A stretch of DNA of 64,000 nucleotides, from contig NZ_JOCB01000027.1 of the NCBI RefSeq assembly GCF_000718775.1, positions 13,337 to 77,336 of the forward strand, read 5' to 3'. The stretch is from Streptomyces sp. NRRL S-31 (GTDB lineage Bacteria > Actinomycetota > Actinomycetes > Streptomycetales > Streptomycetaceae). This document shows, piece by piece, positions 28,051 to 37,374 of the stretch. Every line of letters begins with the position of its first letter. Position 1 is the stretch's first letter. The position numbers were made by a program, and so were the translations under genes. The notes under the pieces are model-generated. The model worked only from the letters and a program-made list of their open reading frames with translations. It had not been told where the DNA came from and ran no database searches.

Positions 28051-28078
28051 GGGCCGCCGGATACGCGTCCGGCGGCCC
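28051..28078 (-). terminator. Terminator after the symporter operon
   Basis: A perfect 11-bp stem (28051-28061 with 28068-28078), 6-base loop, about 50 bases past the symporter stop. The rest of 27959-28130 shows no gene. Confidence 0.75.
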
Positions 28079-28130
28079 GTCGGACCGGGGGCGGCCGCCG
28101 GGTGGTGGCGGCCGGTTTGATGGTGTGCCG

Positions 28131-29759
28131 CTAGTGACCGGCGCCCGCGGTCGCCGGCGGCAGCTCCACCTGGACGCCGGGGTCACCGGCGTCCGCCGTG
28201 TAGTCCTGCGGCCGGGTCTCGTCGATGCCCTCGGGGGCCTTCACGGCCTTCAGGACGACCGTCAGGACCACGGTGACCAGGACGTTCAGGATGAACGCCG
28301 TCAGGCCGATGTAGCCGATCTCGCCGATGCCCGGGATCTCCTTCGCCGAGCCGCCGAAGTGCTTCTGCGTCGGCGAGGCGACGCCGTACGCGGCGGCCGT
28401 GCCGTAGACCATGCCGACCGCCCAGCCGGCCAGCAGCGCCCAGCGGTGGAACCAGCGCGTGAACAGGCCGCCGACCAGGGCCGGGAAGGTCTGGAGGATC
28501 CAGATGCCGCCCAGCAGCTGGAAGTTGATGGCGACGGTCTTGTCCATGGTGAGGACGAAGACCAGGGCGCCGACCTTCACCAGCAGCGACACGAGCTTGG
28601 AGACGCGGGTCTCCTGCTCCGCCGTGGCGTCCGGCTTGATGAAGTCCTTGTAGATGTTGCGGGTGAAGAGGTTGGCCGCCGCGATGGACATGATCGCCGC
28701 CGGGACCAGCGCGCCGATGCCGATCGCGGCGAACGCCACGCCCGCGAACCAGTCCGGGAACATGTCCTCGAACAGCTGCGGGATGGCCAGCTGCCCGTTG
28801 GTGACCTTCACCCCGGCCGCGATCGCCATGAAGCCCAGCAGCGCCAGCAGACCCAGCATGAGGGAGTACAGCGGCAGGATCGTGGTGTTGCGGCGGATCA
28901 CCTCACGGCTCTTGGACGAGAGCGTCGCGGTGATCGAGTGGGGGTACATGAACAGCGCGAGCGCCGAGCCGAGCGCCAGCGTCGCGTACGTCCACTGGCC
29001 CGCCTCCGGTGGGGCGATCGCGCCGCGCGGCTTGCCGGTGGCCGGGTTGACCTGGCTGAACGCCTGGCCCGCCTTGGCGAAGATGTCGTCGAACCCGCCC
29101 AGCTTGATCGGGATGTAGATGATGGCCACCGCGATGACGATGTAGATCAGCGCGTCCTTGACGAACGCGATCAGCGCCGGGGCGCGCAGACCGGACGAGT
29201 AGGTGTAGGCCGCCAGCACGCCGAAGGCGATGAGCAACGGCAGGTCCTTCACGAACCAGTTGGTGTCCTCGCCGCCACCGACGCCCATCACGTCCAGCAC
29301 CGCCTGGATGCCGACGAGCTGGAGCGCGATGTACGGCATCGTCGCCAGGATGCCGGTCACGGCCACCGCCAGCGACAGGCCCTTCGAGCCGAACCGGCCG
29401 CGCACGAAGTCGGAGGTGGTGACGTACCCGTGGCGGTGCGAGACCGACCAGAGGCGGGGCAGGAAGGTGAAGATCAGCGGGTACACCAGGATCGTGTACG
29501 GCACCGCGAAGAAGCCGGACGCGCCCGCCGCGTAGATCGCCGCGGGTACGGCGACGAAGGTGTACGCCGTGTACAGGTCGCCGCCGAGCAGGAACCAGGT
29601 GATCCAGGTGCCGAACGAACGGCCGCCCAGGCCCCATTCGTCCAGGGAGTGCTCGTTCTCGGCCCTGCGCCAGCGCGCGGCCAGGAAGCCGATGACCGTG
29701 ACGGCCAGGAAGAAGAAGATGAAGACGCCGAGTGCGACGCCGTTGACTCCGTCCTTCAC
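28131..29759 (-). CDS. Sodium:solute symporter (SSS family, MctP-like)
   Basis: 542 residues with about thirteen membrane helices. SSS features are seen in WGLGGRSFGTWITWFLLGGD (unwound helix near residue 43), YTYSSGLRAPALIAFVKD and GIGALVPAAIMSIAAANLFT. The closest functional type by pattern is the monocarboxylate permease group (pyruvate, lactate, acetate), but the solute is not proven. It starts at GTG 29759, overlapping the stop of a small DUF3311 membrane protein, a pairing typical of this transporter subgroup. Confidence 0.88.
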   Translation of the reverse strand: MKDGVNGVALGVFIFFFLAVTVIGFLAARWRRAENEHSLDEWGLGGRSFGTWITWFLLGGDLYTAYTFVAVPAAIYAAGASGFFAVPYTILVYPLIFTFLPRLWSVSHRHGYVTTSDFVRGRFGSKGLSLAVAVTGILATMPYIALQLVGIQAVLDVMGVGGGEDTNWFVKDLPLLIAFGVLAAYTYSSGLRAPALIAFVKDALIYIVIAVAIIYIPIKLGGFDDIFAKAGQAFSQVNPATGKPRGAIAPPEAGQWTYATLALGSALALFMYPHSITATLSSKSREVIRRNTTILPLYSLMLGLLALLGFMAIAAGVKVTNGQLAIPQLFEDMFPDWFAGVAFAAIGIGALVPAAIMSIAAANLFTRNIYKDFIKPDATAEQETRVSKLVSLLVKVGALVFVLTMDKTVAINFQLLGGIWILQTFPALVGGLFTRWFHRWALLAGWAVGMVYGTAAAYGVASPTQKHFGGSAKEIPGIGEIGYIGLTAFILNVLVTVVLTVVLKAVKAPEGIDETRPQDYTADAGDPGVQVELPPATAGAGH

Positions 29760-30019
29760 TTCGCCGCACCCCCGTTCACATGGCCGCGGGCACGCTGGTC
29801 ACGCTTCCACAGCTGGTGTGCGAGCACGGTGAGCGCGGTGGAGATCAGCACCCAGAGCATCTGGTACCAGTAGAAGAACGGGATTCCGATGAACGTGGGA
29901 TCGGCCTTGGCGTACGAGCCGACCCACAGCATCGCCACGAAGGGCGCGACGAGGCACACGGCAATGATCACGCGCACCGGTGTCACCACCGGTGGTCTCA
30001 CTTCAGGTGTTTCGGACAT
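29756..30019 (-). CDS. DUF3311 small membrane protein, symporter partner
   Basis: 87 residues with two membrane helices (VIIAVCLVAPFVAMLWVGSY and YQMLWVLISTALTVLAHQL) and the conserved FIGIPFFYWYQ between them. DUF3311 genes usually sit just before a sodium:solute symporter, as here with a GTGA overlap, and the product is likely an accessory subunit. ATG 30019 follows GAGGGACGGAG; a longer in-frame start at 30064 is less likely. Confidence 0.85.
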   Translation of the reverse strand: MSETPEVRPPVVTPVRVIIAVCLVAPFVAMLWVGSYAKADPTFIGIPFFYWYQMLWVLISTALTVLAHQLWKRDQRARGHVNGGAAK

Positions 30020-30145
30020 GCCGTGGCTCCGTCCCTCGTTGATCACGCTGTAATGCGCAGGCAATCTAGGTGACGGTGTCGGGACAGCGGAAGCCCTCGT
30101 CCGTATATCGGTCCGCGGAATTCGGCGGACGAGCAGGGCGGGTGT

Positions 30146-30988
<843 letters not shown>

Positions 30989-31042
30989 TCAGGACTCCAC
31001 CCGCACGCTCCGTGATCCCCTCTATATACCGTCGCACCCGCT

Positions 31043-31058
31043 GCTGGTCTAGTCCATC
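31043..31058. promoter_or_regulatory. dre site upstream of dasR
   Basis: GCTGGTCTAGTCCATC matches the DasR consensus with core TGGTCTAGTCCA (31045-31056). It lies between dasR and the place where dasA would be in S. coelicolor. Confidence 0.8.
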
Positions 31059-31365
31059 GCCCGGGACATCCCGGGTTTCCCGACGCGGCCCCACCGGGCC
31101 GATGCCCGCCGCCCCACCGGGCCGGTGCCTACCGCCCGCCGGGCCGACATCGACCGCCCCGCCGGGCCGGTCCTGCCGCCAGGTCGGTGCCTCCCGGCGG
31201 GTTGGCGCCTCGTGCCGGGTCGGCTTCCCGCCAGGCCGGTGCCCCCCGCCAGGTCGTCGGCGCCGTCTCGGTCCGCGGCCCGGGACCGTCTCGGTCCGCG
31301 GCCTGGGGACCGGCTCGGTCCCCGGAGCCGCAGGAGCCGCTCCCGTTCCCCGCGGCGCCTCCCGG
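31059..31365. repeat. Gene-free GC-rich region with degenerate repeats, dasR-nagB
   Basis: No convincing gene. The left part repeats CCGGGCCGGTGCC-like units (about 17 bases), and the right part has three copies of GTCTCGGTCCGCGGCC-like 23-24-base units (about 31267-31325). The dasABC-dasD genes of S. coelicolor would lie in this interval, so the repeats may mark a deletion scar. Starts with a CCCGGGACATCCCGGG-type palindrome at 31060-31075. Confidence 0.6.
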
Positions 31366-32151
31366 CTAGATGCCCTGCCACTCCGGCTTGTTGGCGTAGG
31401 TGTGGCGGAAGTAGTCGGCCAGCTTCAGCTTGGACGCGGCGGACTCGTCCACCACCACCGTGGCGTGCGGGTGGAGCTGGAGCGCGGAGGCCGGGCAGAC
31501 GGCCGCCACCGGACCCTCGACGGTCGCGGCGACCGCGTCCGCCTTGCCCTCGCCGGTCGCCAGCAGCACCAGGTGCCGTGCCTCCAGGATCGTCCCGATG
31601 CCCTGGGTGATGACGTGGTGCGGGACCTGCTCGATGTCACCGTCGAAGAAGCGCGCGTTGTCGACCCGGGTCTGCTCGGTCAGCGTCTTGATCCGGGTGC
31701 GCGAGGCGAGCGAGGAGCAGGGCTCGTTGAACCCGATGTGCCCGTCGGTCCCGATGCCGAGGAGTTGCAGGTCCACCCCGCCGGCCCCGGCGAGCGCGCG
31801 GTCGTACGCCTCGCAGGCCGCCTGGACGTCCTCAGCCGTGCCGTCCGGCCCCATGAACGCGTCCATCCCTATGCCCAGCGGCTCCAGCACCTCGCGGCGC
31901 AGCACCGAGCGGTAGGACTCGGGGTGGTCCGCGGGCAGCCCCACGTACTCGTCGAGCTGCGCTATCCGTGCCCGGGAGGCGTCCACGGCGCCGGCCCGCA
32001 CCTTGGCGGCCAGTGCCTGGTAGATGGGCAGCGGGGTGGAGCCGGTGGCCACGCCGAGCAGGGCGTCGGGCTTGCGTCGCAGCAGCTGGGCCATGGCCTC
32101 GGCGATCAGCTCGCCGCCCGCCGCGGCGTCCGGAACGATGACAACTTCCAC
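31366..32151 (-). CDS. nagB: Glucosamine-6-phosphate deaminase NagB
   Basis: 261 residues. Converts glucosamine-6-phosphate to fructose-6-phosphate and ammonia, feeding amino sugars into glycolysis. Motifs: LGVATGSTPLPIYQAL (phosphate loop), QLDEYVGLP with catalytic Asp, and LLGIGTDGHIGFNEP with Asp/His. GTG start at 32151. A dre site 42-55 bases upstream makes it a direct DasR target, and its substrate is the DasR effector. Confidence 0.94.
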   Translation of the reverse strand: MEVVIVPDAAAGGELIAEAMAQLLRRKPDALLGVATGSTPLPIYQALAAKVRAGAVDASRARIAQLDEYVGLPADHPESYRSVLRREVLEPLGIGMDAFMGPDGTAEDVQAACEAYDRALAGAGGVDLQLLGIGTDGHIGFNEPCSSLASRTRIKTLTEQTRVDNARFFDGDIEQVPHHVITQGIGTILEARHLVLLATGEGKADAVAATVEGPVAAVCPASALQLHPHATVVVDESAASKLKLADYFRHTYANKPEWQGI

Positions 32152-32190
32152 GCTGGGCCTGCCGTTCTGAAGTGGGCTCGTGCGTCTCTA

Positions 32191-32206
32191 TGTGGTTTAG
32201 ACCAAT
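32191..32206. promoter_or_regulatory. dre site in the nagB promoter
   Basis: TGTGGTTTAGACCAAT, with core TGGTTTAGACCA at 32193-32204, an almost perfect palindrome matching the DasR consensus, 40 bases before the nagB start. Confidence 0.85.
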
Positions 32207-32262
32207 CTAACAGAGTCGGCGTTCACGGGCGGGGGGAGAAGCGGGGAAAGCCGGCGCAAATC

Positions 32263-33015
32263 TCAGGTGAGGGAACCTCCCGTCGCGTCCAGCCAGTGAC
32301 CGGTTATCCAGCGGCCGTCCTCCGACACCAGGAACGCCACCGTGTCGGCGATGTCCGCCGGTGTCCCCACCCGTCCCAGTGCCGAGTACGCGGCGGCACC
32401 TTGCCTCGCCTCCTCGCTCGCGCGCAGCCATGAGGCGTTGACGTCGGTGTCCACGATGCCGGGCGCCACGGAGTTCACCGTGATCCCGCGGGGGCCGAGC
32501 ACCTTGGACAGGTCCCGGGTGAGGACGTCCAGCGCCGCCTTGGTCATGGAGTAGGCGAGGAGGTGGGGCATCGCCGCGGAACGGGCCAGGCCGGACGAGA
32601 TGTTCACCACCCGCCCGCCGTCCCGCAGCCGCTCGCCGCCGAGCCGGGTGAGGAAGAACGGCGCCTTCACGTTCACCGCGAAGAGCCGGTCGTACTCCTC
32701 CTCCTCGATCTCCTCGAACGGGCGTGAGGTGCCGATGCCCGCGTTGTTCACGAGGATGTCCAGCCCGTCCGCGTGCCGGTCGAACTCCTCCCACAGCCGC
32801 TCGGCGTCCCCGGGTGCTCCGAGCCGCACCCCGATCGGGAACGCCGAGCCGCCGGCCGTCTCGATCGCGGTCACCGTCTCCTTCGCGGCCGCCTCATTGC
32901 TGCCGTAGTGCACCGCCACCCGTGCCCCGTCGCGCGCGAGCCGCTCGGCGATGCCCCGCCCGATGCCCCGGCTCGCCCCCGTGACCAGCGCCGTCCTGCC
33001 CGTGAGCACGCCCAT
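32263..33015 (-). CDS. Short-chain dehydrogenase/reductase (FabG-like)
   Basis: 250 residues, classical SDR: cofactor loop TGASRGIGRG (12-22), NNAG (about 90-93), Ser in NISSG, and the catalytic YSMTK. Residues after strand 2 (HYGSNEAA) suggest NADP(H). The substrate is unknown. It is divergent from a TetR gene, with two similar TetR-type operators in the spacer, so the TetR protein is probably its repressor. Confidence 0.88.
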   Translation of the reverse strand: MGVLTGRTALVTGASRGIGRGIAERLARDGARVAVHYGSNEAAAKETVTAIETAGGSAFPIGVRLGAPGDAERLWEEFDRHADGLDILVNNAGIGTSRPFEEIEEEEYDRLFAVNVKAPFFLTRLGGERLRDGGRVVNISSGLARSAAMPHLLAYSMTKAALDVLTRDLSKVLGPRGITVNSVAPGIVDTDVNASWLRASEEARQGAAAYSALGRVGTPADIADTVAFLVSEDGRWITGHWLDATGGSLT

Positions 33016-33037
33016 GACTGCCCCCTCCGGATTTCCC

Positions 33038-33096
33038 TAGCGGTCGTTACAGAAAAACCGTACACGACTCCGCCGCCAATTTTCTAGGGGGCGCTA
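33038..33096. promoter_or_regulatory. Two TetR-type operators between divergent SDR and TetR genes
   Basis: TAGCGGTCGTTA (33038-33049) and TAGGGGGCGCTA (33085-33096) both fit TANCGNNCGNTA with zero and one mismatch. One lies just upstream of the SDR gene and the other over the -10 of the TetR gene, the usual layout for a repressor controlling itself and its divergent neighbour. Confidence 0.65.
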
Positions 33097-33109
33097 TAAA
33101 ATGGTGCCC

Positions 33110-33739
33110 ATGGTGACGGGTCAGGACACACAGGCGAAGGGCGGCACGGGCCGGACGCGCGGACGACCGCGCTCCTTCGACCGGGCGACGGCGTTGGAGA
33201 AGGCGCTGATGGCCTTCTGGGAGAACGGGTACGAGGCCACCTCGGTCTCCGACCTCACCCGGGTCATGGGCATCGGCGCCCCCAGTCTGTACGCGGCCTT
33301 CGGCGACAAGCAGACCCTGTTCGACGAGGTCGTCCGGGTCTACGCCGGCACGCACGGCGCCTTCGGCGACCGCGCCCTCGCCGAGGAGCCCACCGCCCGC
33401 GCTGCCATCGCGCGGATGCTCCGCGAGGCCGCCGCCGAGTACACCGACCCGGCGCACCCGCACGGCTGCCTGATCGTCCACGCGGCGACCAACTGCACCA
33501 ACCCCGAGGTCGAGGCGGTGCTACGGGACCGGCGCAACGCCAACATCGCCGCCCTGGAGACCCGTATCCGCACCGATGTCGCGGCCGGGCTGCTTCCCGC
33601 CGGCACCGACGCCGCCGTCCTCGCCCGGCACGCCGGCGCGGTGATCCAGGGGATGTCCCAGCAGGCCCGCGACGGCGCACGCCGGGAGGAACTGGAAGCG
33701 CTCGCGGAAATTGCCATGGCCGTCTGGCCCCACGACTGA
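33110..33739 (+). CDS. TetR/AcrR-family regulator of the divergent SDR
   Basis: 209 residues. Helix-turn-helix at about 38-62 (TSVSDLTRVMGIGAPSLYAAFGDK), then a C-terminal domain with HGCLIVHAATNC containing two Cys, seen in regulators that respond to electrophiles or aldehydes. I prefer ATG 33110: TAAAAT (33097-33102) ends seven bases before it, suggesting leaderless transcription, and there is no ribosome site; ATG 33101 would lie within that -10 region. Confidence 0.82.
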   Translation: MVTGQDTQAKGGTGRTRGRPRSFDRATALEKALMAFWENGYEATSVSDLTRVMGIGAPSLYAAFGDKQTLFDEVVRVYAGTHGAFGDRALAEEPTARAAIARMLREAAAEYTDPAHPHGCLIVHAATNCTNPEVEAVLRDRRNANIAALETRIRTDVAAGLLPAGTDAAVLARHAGAVIQGMSQQARDGARREELEALAEIAMAVWPHD

Positions 33740-34062
33740 GCCGGGCGGGCTAGGCTGCGTGGCATCGCGTGCCGGCGCGGCCCGCGGCGCGGTCGCTTCA
33801 GCGCCATGGACACGCCGTCGTGGTCTAGTCCACAATCGACAGAACAAGCCTCCGTCTTCCCCGCACAGGAAGGCGGATCGAGGATCCGGCGCTCTCTGCC
33901 CTGACTGCCCCGGCTCCTCGGCCTTCGGCCGACCGGGACCGCACACCCCACGGCCGTTGATGCTCCGGGCTGCGGTGCCGGCAGGGTTGAGGGTCCCTTC
34001 CAGGCGCCGCGGCCCGCGGGTGTTTTTCCGGCCATCCCAAGGCCCCGGGTACGCTCGCAGAC
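33740..34062. promoter_or_regulatory. Gene-free region upstream of the sensor kinase, with a dre site
   Basis: No gene. CGTGGTCTAGTCCACA at 33819-33834 has the same TGGTCTAGTCCA core as the dasR site and is a good palindrome (GTGG/CCAC arms). The kinase gene starts 228 bases later, so another transcript start near the site or a longer leader would be needed for control. Confidence 0.7.
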
Positions 34063-35538
34063 GTGCCCTCCATGAACGAACTCGTACGCCAGCACACCGC
34101 CCTCGACGACTCCGACCTCGAGTGGCTCCACCTGCTGGTCTCGGAGTGGCAGCTGCTCTCCGACCTCTCCTTCGCCGACCTGGTGCTGTGGGTTCCCACC
34201 CGGGACGGCACCCGGTACGTCTCGGTCGCCCAGATGCGCCCCAACACCGGCCCCACCTCCTATCAGGACGACATGGTCGGCCACCTGGTGCCGCGCGGCC
34301 GGCGGCCCATGCTGGACGCGGCGCTGGACGAGGGCCGGATCGTGCGCGAGGGCGATCCGGAGTGGCGCGAAGAGGTTCCCGTACGGGTCGAGTCCATCCC
34401 CGTACGGCGGGAGGGCCGCGTCCTCGGTGTGATCGCCCGGAACACCAACCTGCTCACCGTCCGCACCCCGAGCCGCCTGGAGCTGACCTACCTCCAGAGC
34501 GCCTCCGACCTCGCGCAGATGATCGCGGCCGGCTCCTTCCCGTTCCCCGGTCAGCAGGTCGACATGGACGCCTCCCCGCGGGTCGGCGACGGTCTGATCC
34601 GGCTGGACGCGGACGGCACCGTCCAGTACGCCTCGCCGAACGCCCTGTCCGCCTACCACCGGCTCGGCCTCGCGGCCGACCTGGTCGGCCACCACCTCGG
34701 GCACACCACCGCCGAACTCGCCCCGACCCGGGGCCCGGTGGACGAGGCCCTGGCCAAGGTGGCCAGCGGCTGGGCGCCGCGCGAGTTCGAGATCGAGGCG
34801 AACGACGGCGTCATCCAGTTCCGGGCCATCCCCCTCAAACCCAAGGGGACGCGCATCGGTTCGCTGGTGCTGCTCCGGGACGTCACCGAACTGCGTCGCC
34901 GCGAACGCGAATTGATCACCAAGGACGCCACCATCCGGGAGATCCACCACCGGGTGAAGAACAACCTCCAGACGGTCGCCGCCCTGCTCAGGCTCCAGGC
35001 CCGGCGCATCGAGTCCGAGCGCGGCCGGGAGGCGCTGGAGGAGGCCGTCCGCCGGGTCGGCTCGATCGCCATCGTGCATGAGACGCTGTCTCAGAACCTG
35101 GACGAGCGAGTGGAGTTCGACGACATCGCCGACCGCGTGCTGGCCATGGTCGCCGAGATCTCGCCGGGCAAGGTGACCGGCCGGCGCACCGGACGGTTCG
35201 GGATACTCGACGCCGAGGTCGCCACGCCGCTGTCCATGGTCCTCACCGAGGTCCTCCAGAACGCCCTGGAGCACGGCTTCCGCGAGGGTGACACCGGCAC
35301 GGTCGAGGTCTCCGCGGTGCGCGGGGGCACCACCAAGGAGGCCCGGCTGCTGGTCACCGTCCAGGACGACGGCGTCGGCCTGCCCGAGGGCTTCGACCCG
35401 CACCGCTCGGGCAACCTCGGCCTCCAGATCGTACGGACGCTGGTGGAGGGCGAATTGGGTGGCTCGTTCGACATGGTGCCGGCGTCGGAGCGGGGGACCC
35501 GGGTGATCCTCGACATCCCGGTGCGGACGCAGAAGTGA
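34063..35538 (+). CDS. PdtaS-like sensor histidine kinase (GAF-PAS-HisKA_2)
   Basis: 491 residues, soluble. An N-terminal GAF-type domain (about 10-155), a PAS domain (about 175-275), a HisKA_2 dimerisation helix with the phospho-acceptor H296 in EIHHRVKNNLQT, and a HATPase domain with ENxxxHG-like QNALEHGF and DDGVGLP. This order matches mycobacterial PdtaS, which signals to the RNA-binding antiterminator PdtaR; no response regulator is adjacent. TACGCT seven bases before GTG 34063 and no ribosome site suggest a leaderless start; ATG 34072 is an alternative. A dre site lies upstream. Confidence 0.87.
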   Translation: MPSMNELVRQHTALDDSDLEWLHLLVSEWQLLSDLSFADLVLWVPTRDGTRYVSVAQMRPNTGPTSYQDDMVGHLVPRGRRPMLDAALDEGRIVREGDPEWREEVPVRVESIPVRREGRVLGVIARNTNLLTVRTPSRLELTYLQSASDLAQMIAAGSFPFPGQQVDMDASPRVGDGLIRLDADGTVQYASPNALSAYHRLGLAADLVGHHLGHTTAELAPTRGPVDEALAKVASGWAPREFEIEANDGVIQFRAIPLKPKGTRIGSLVLLRDVTELRRRERELITKDATIREIHHRVKNNLQTVAALLRLQARRIESERGREALEEAVRRVGSIAIVHETLSQNLDERVEFDDIADRVLAMVAEISPGKVTGRRTGRFGILDAEVATPLSMVLTEVLQNALEHGFREGDTGTVEVSAVRGGTTKEARLLVTVQDDGVGLPEGFDPHRSGNLGLQIVRTLVEGELGGSFDMVPASERGTRVILDIPVRTQK

Positions 35539-35591
35539 GCTGACAGGTCCGTGGCGCCGGGTCGTGCGGCGCGGCGCGGAGCGGGCACAGC

Positions 35592-35622
35592 AAAAAGCCC
35601 CGGACCGTGGTCGGTCCGAGGC
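35592..35622 (-). terminator. Terminator of wblE
   Basis: On the minus strand an 11-bp stem with one mismatch (GCCTCGGACCG/CGGTCCGGGGC) is followed by TTTTT (35596-35592). It lies 130 bases after the wblE stop. Confidence 0.8.
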
Positions 35623-35751
35623 TGATGCTCGTTGCTGCTCTGCTTGTATCGCTAAGCGCATCGGGGGAACTGCGCGCTGCGGCTCGGGGGCGGGAGATGC
35701 GTACGTGCTGTGCGCGCCGCCAAGCTCAGGCTGTCAGCAGGGGTGGGTATG

Positions 35752-36009
35752 TCAGGCGGAGGCCTGACGAGCCCGGTTGCGGGCGGCGCGGCGCTTCATG
35801 GCACGGCGCTCATCCTCGCTGAGACCACCCCAGACGCCGGAGTCCTGACCGGACTCAAGCGCCCACTGCAGACACTGCTCGATCACCGGGCAGCGACGGC
35901 AGACGGCCTTGGCTTCCTCGATCTGCAGCAGCGCAGGACCGGTGTTGCCGATGGGGAAGAAGAGCTCGGGGTCTTCCTCGCGGCAAACGGCGTTGTGACG
36001 CCAGTCCAT
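35752..36009 (-). CDS. wblE: WhiB-family iron-sulphur regulator WblE (WhiB1 orthologue)
   Basis: 85 residues. Four cluster ligands C9, C37, C40, C46 (CRRCPVIEQC), the GVWGG turn (58-62) and a basic C-terminal tail (KRRAARNRAR). Start MDWRHNAVCR and length are those of WhiB1/WblE. WhiB1 binds the primary sigma factor and its 4Fe-4S cluster reacts with nitric oxide. AAGGAG lies before the ATG. The single-gene transcript has a long leader region and its own terminator. Confidence 0.95.
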   Translation of the reverse strand: MDWRHNAVCREEDPELFFPIGNTGPALLQIEEAKAVCRRCPVIEQCLQWALESGQDSGVWGGLSEDERRAMKRRAARNRARQASA

Positions 36010-36330
36010 GGCTGCTACCTCTCCTTGGTATTACGTGCAAGTTGCTTGTGAATGTGAACGCTTTCACGAATCCCTCAACAAGTGAAGGGCCGACCGCCGA
36101 GTCTTCCTCGGCGTGGTCCTTGGTTTTGAAGAGGGGTTCCGGTGATCAGTGGAGGCCGGTCTTGCGGGCCGTCCCGATCGCCACGTAGAGACTCGCAAAC
36201 CTCAGCGGCGGATACAACCCCTTCCGGAAAGTTTTTTTTGATTCCTCGGTGTCGACTGGGTCACAGCCGTACTTCCATGGGGTGGATCCTGGCCTAAACG
36301 TTCGAGTGAAAGGACTTTAGCCCGTTCCGC
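36010..36330. other. Intergenic region upstream of wblE
   Basis: No gene seen. On the minus strand it should hold the wblE promoter; a possible pair is TTCACA (36058-36053) and TAATAC (36033-36028) with a 19-base spacer. AGCGTTCACATTC-type sequence and an eight-T run (36232-36239) are the other notable features; the T run has no stem before it. Confidence 0.45.
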
Positions 36331-37299
36331 TCACACAATCACACGCAGTGCGCGGCGTACGCCTGTGAACGTCACGCTGGTACGCAGCCCCAGATGGTCT
36401 CCGTCCATCTGAAGAGGCAGAGGCGCCTTCGAATGCAAGGTGAACTGGTCCAGGTCGTGCAGGGAGACCGCGTGCCTGCCCTGGGGGCCGCGCTCGGGGG
36501 ACGAAGTGAGCAACTGGGTGCCATACCGGGCAACCGCGGCCGTGGACAGACGGCTGAGACCCAGCACGTCGATGCCGGTATCGAACGAGGCTTTAGGTGA
36601 CGTGTACATCGGTCGATTACCGAGATACGTCCATGGCGACGTGTTCGAGACTATGGCGACGACAAGATCCTCGATCGGATCAGCGCCGGGCCGCTCCAAG
36701 GAGATCGTGCCGTGCCGGCGGTTCGGCTCGCCCAGGAACTGCCGGACGACCTGACGGACGTAGAGCGCGTGCGTCGACTTCTTGCCGCGCTCGCGCTGCT
36801 GCTCGACCCGGCCCACCACGCCCGCGTCGAAACCGAGCCCGGCGTTGAAGGTGAACCAGCGGGCCGGCACCGCCTCGTCCTCGGTGCCCGGCGGGCCCGA
36901 CGTCAGTCCGAGGCCGACGATCCGCTCGGTGCCCTCGCGCAGCGCGTCCAGCAGCGCGCCGGTGGCCTCGACTGGATCGTTGGGCAGCCCGAGGGCCCGG
37001 GCGAAGACGTTCGTGGAGCCACCGGGGACGACCGCAAGACCGGGGAGCCGGTCCGGGTCCGGACCGGCGTGCAGCAGGCCGTTGACGACCTCGTTGACCG
37101 TGCCGTCGCCGCCGAGCGCCACCACCAGGTCGATGTCGTCGCTCTCCGCCGCCTGCCGGCCGAGGTCGCGCGCATGGCCGCGGTACTCGGTGGTGACCGC
37201 CTCCAGCTTCATCTCGCTCGCCAGGGCGTGGATCAGGACGTCACGCCTGCGTGCGCTTGTGGTGGTTGCCGCCGGGTTGACCACGAGAAGTGCACGCAT
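36331..37299 (-). CDS. Diacylglycerol kinase-family lipid kinase (DagK/YegS type)
   Basis: 322 residues. Glycine-rich nucleotide motif LVVALGGDGTVNEVVNGL (about 57-75) and VVPGGSTNVFARALGLP define the family; members phosphorylate diacylglycerol or related lipids at the membrane. The C-terminal beta sandwich ends in the usual LPLQMDGDHLG. Start ATG 37299 (MRALLVVNPAA) matches family N-termini. A GTACC/GGTAC inverted repeat (37310-37327) lies just upstream. Confidence 0.87.
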   Translation of the reverse strand: MRALLVVNPAATTTSARRRDVLIHALASEMKLEAVTTEYRGHARDLGRQAAESDDIDLVVALGGDGTVNEVVNGLLHAGPDPDRLPGLAVVPGGSTNVFARALGLPNDPVEATGALLDALREGTERIVGLGLTSGPPGTEDEAVPARWFTFNAGLGFDAGVVGRVEQQRERGKKSTHALYVRQVVRQFLGEPNRRHGTISLERPGADPIEDLVVAIVSNTSPWTYLGNRPMYTSPKASFDTGIDVLGLSRLSTAAVARYGTQLLTSSPERGPQGRHAVSLHDLDQFTLHSKAPLPLQMDGDHLGLRTSVTFTGVRRALRVIV

Positions 37300-37374
37300 G
37301 CATGGCAGCGTACCTACTGGGGGGTACCCGGCCCAGACCGAGGTAGGGATCCGGTAAGAGGCGGAGGCGTGAGT

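Noticed and set aside
21731..28130. Larger terpene gene cluster including the neighbouring genes
   Set aside because: Only the cyclase and P450 are terpene genes; def and nrdAB on either side are housekeeping genes with their own terminators.
36232..36239. T8 run as a rho-independent terminator
   Set aside because: No stem-loop immediately precedes it on the plus strand; on the minus strand it is an A run.
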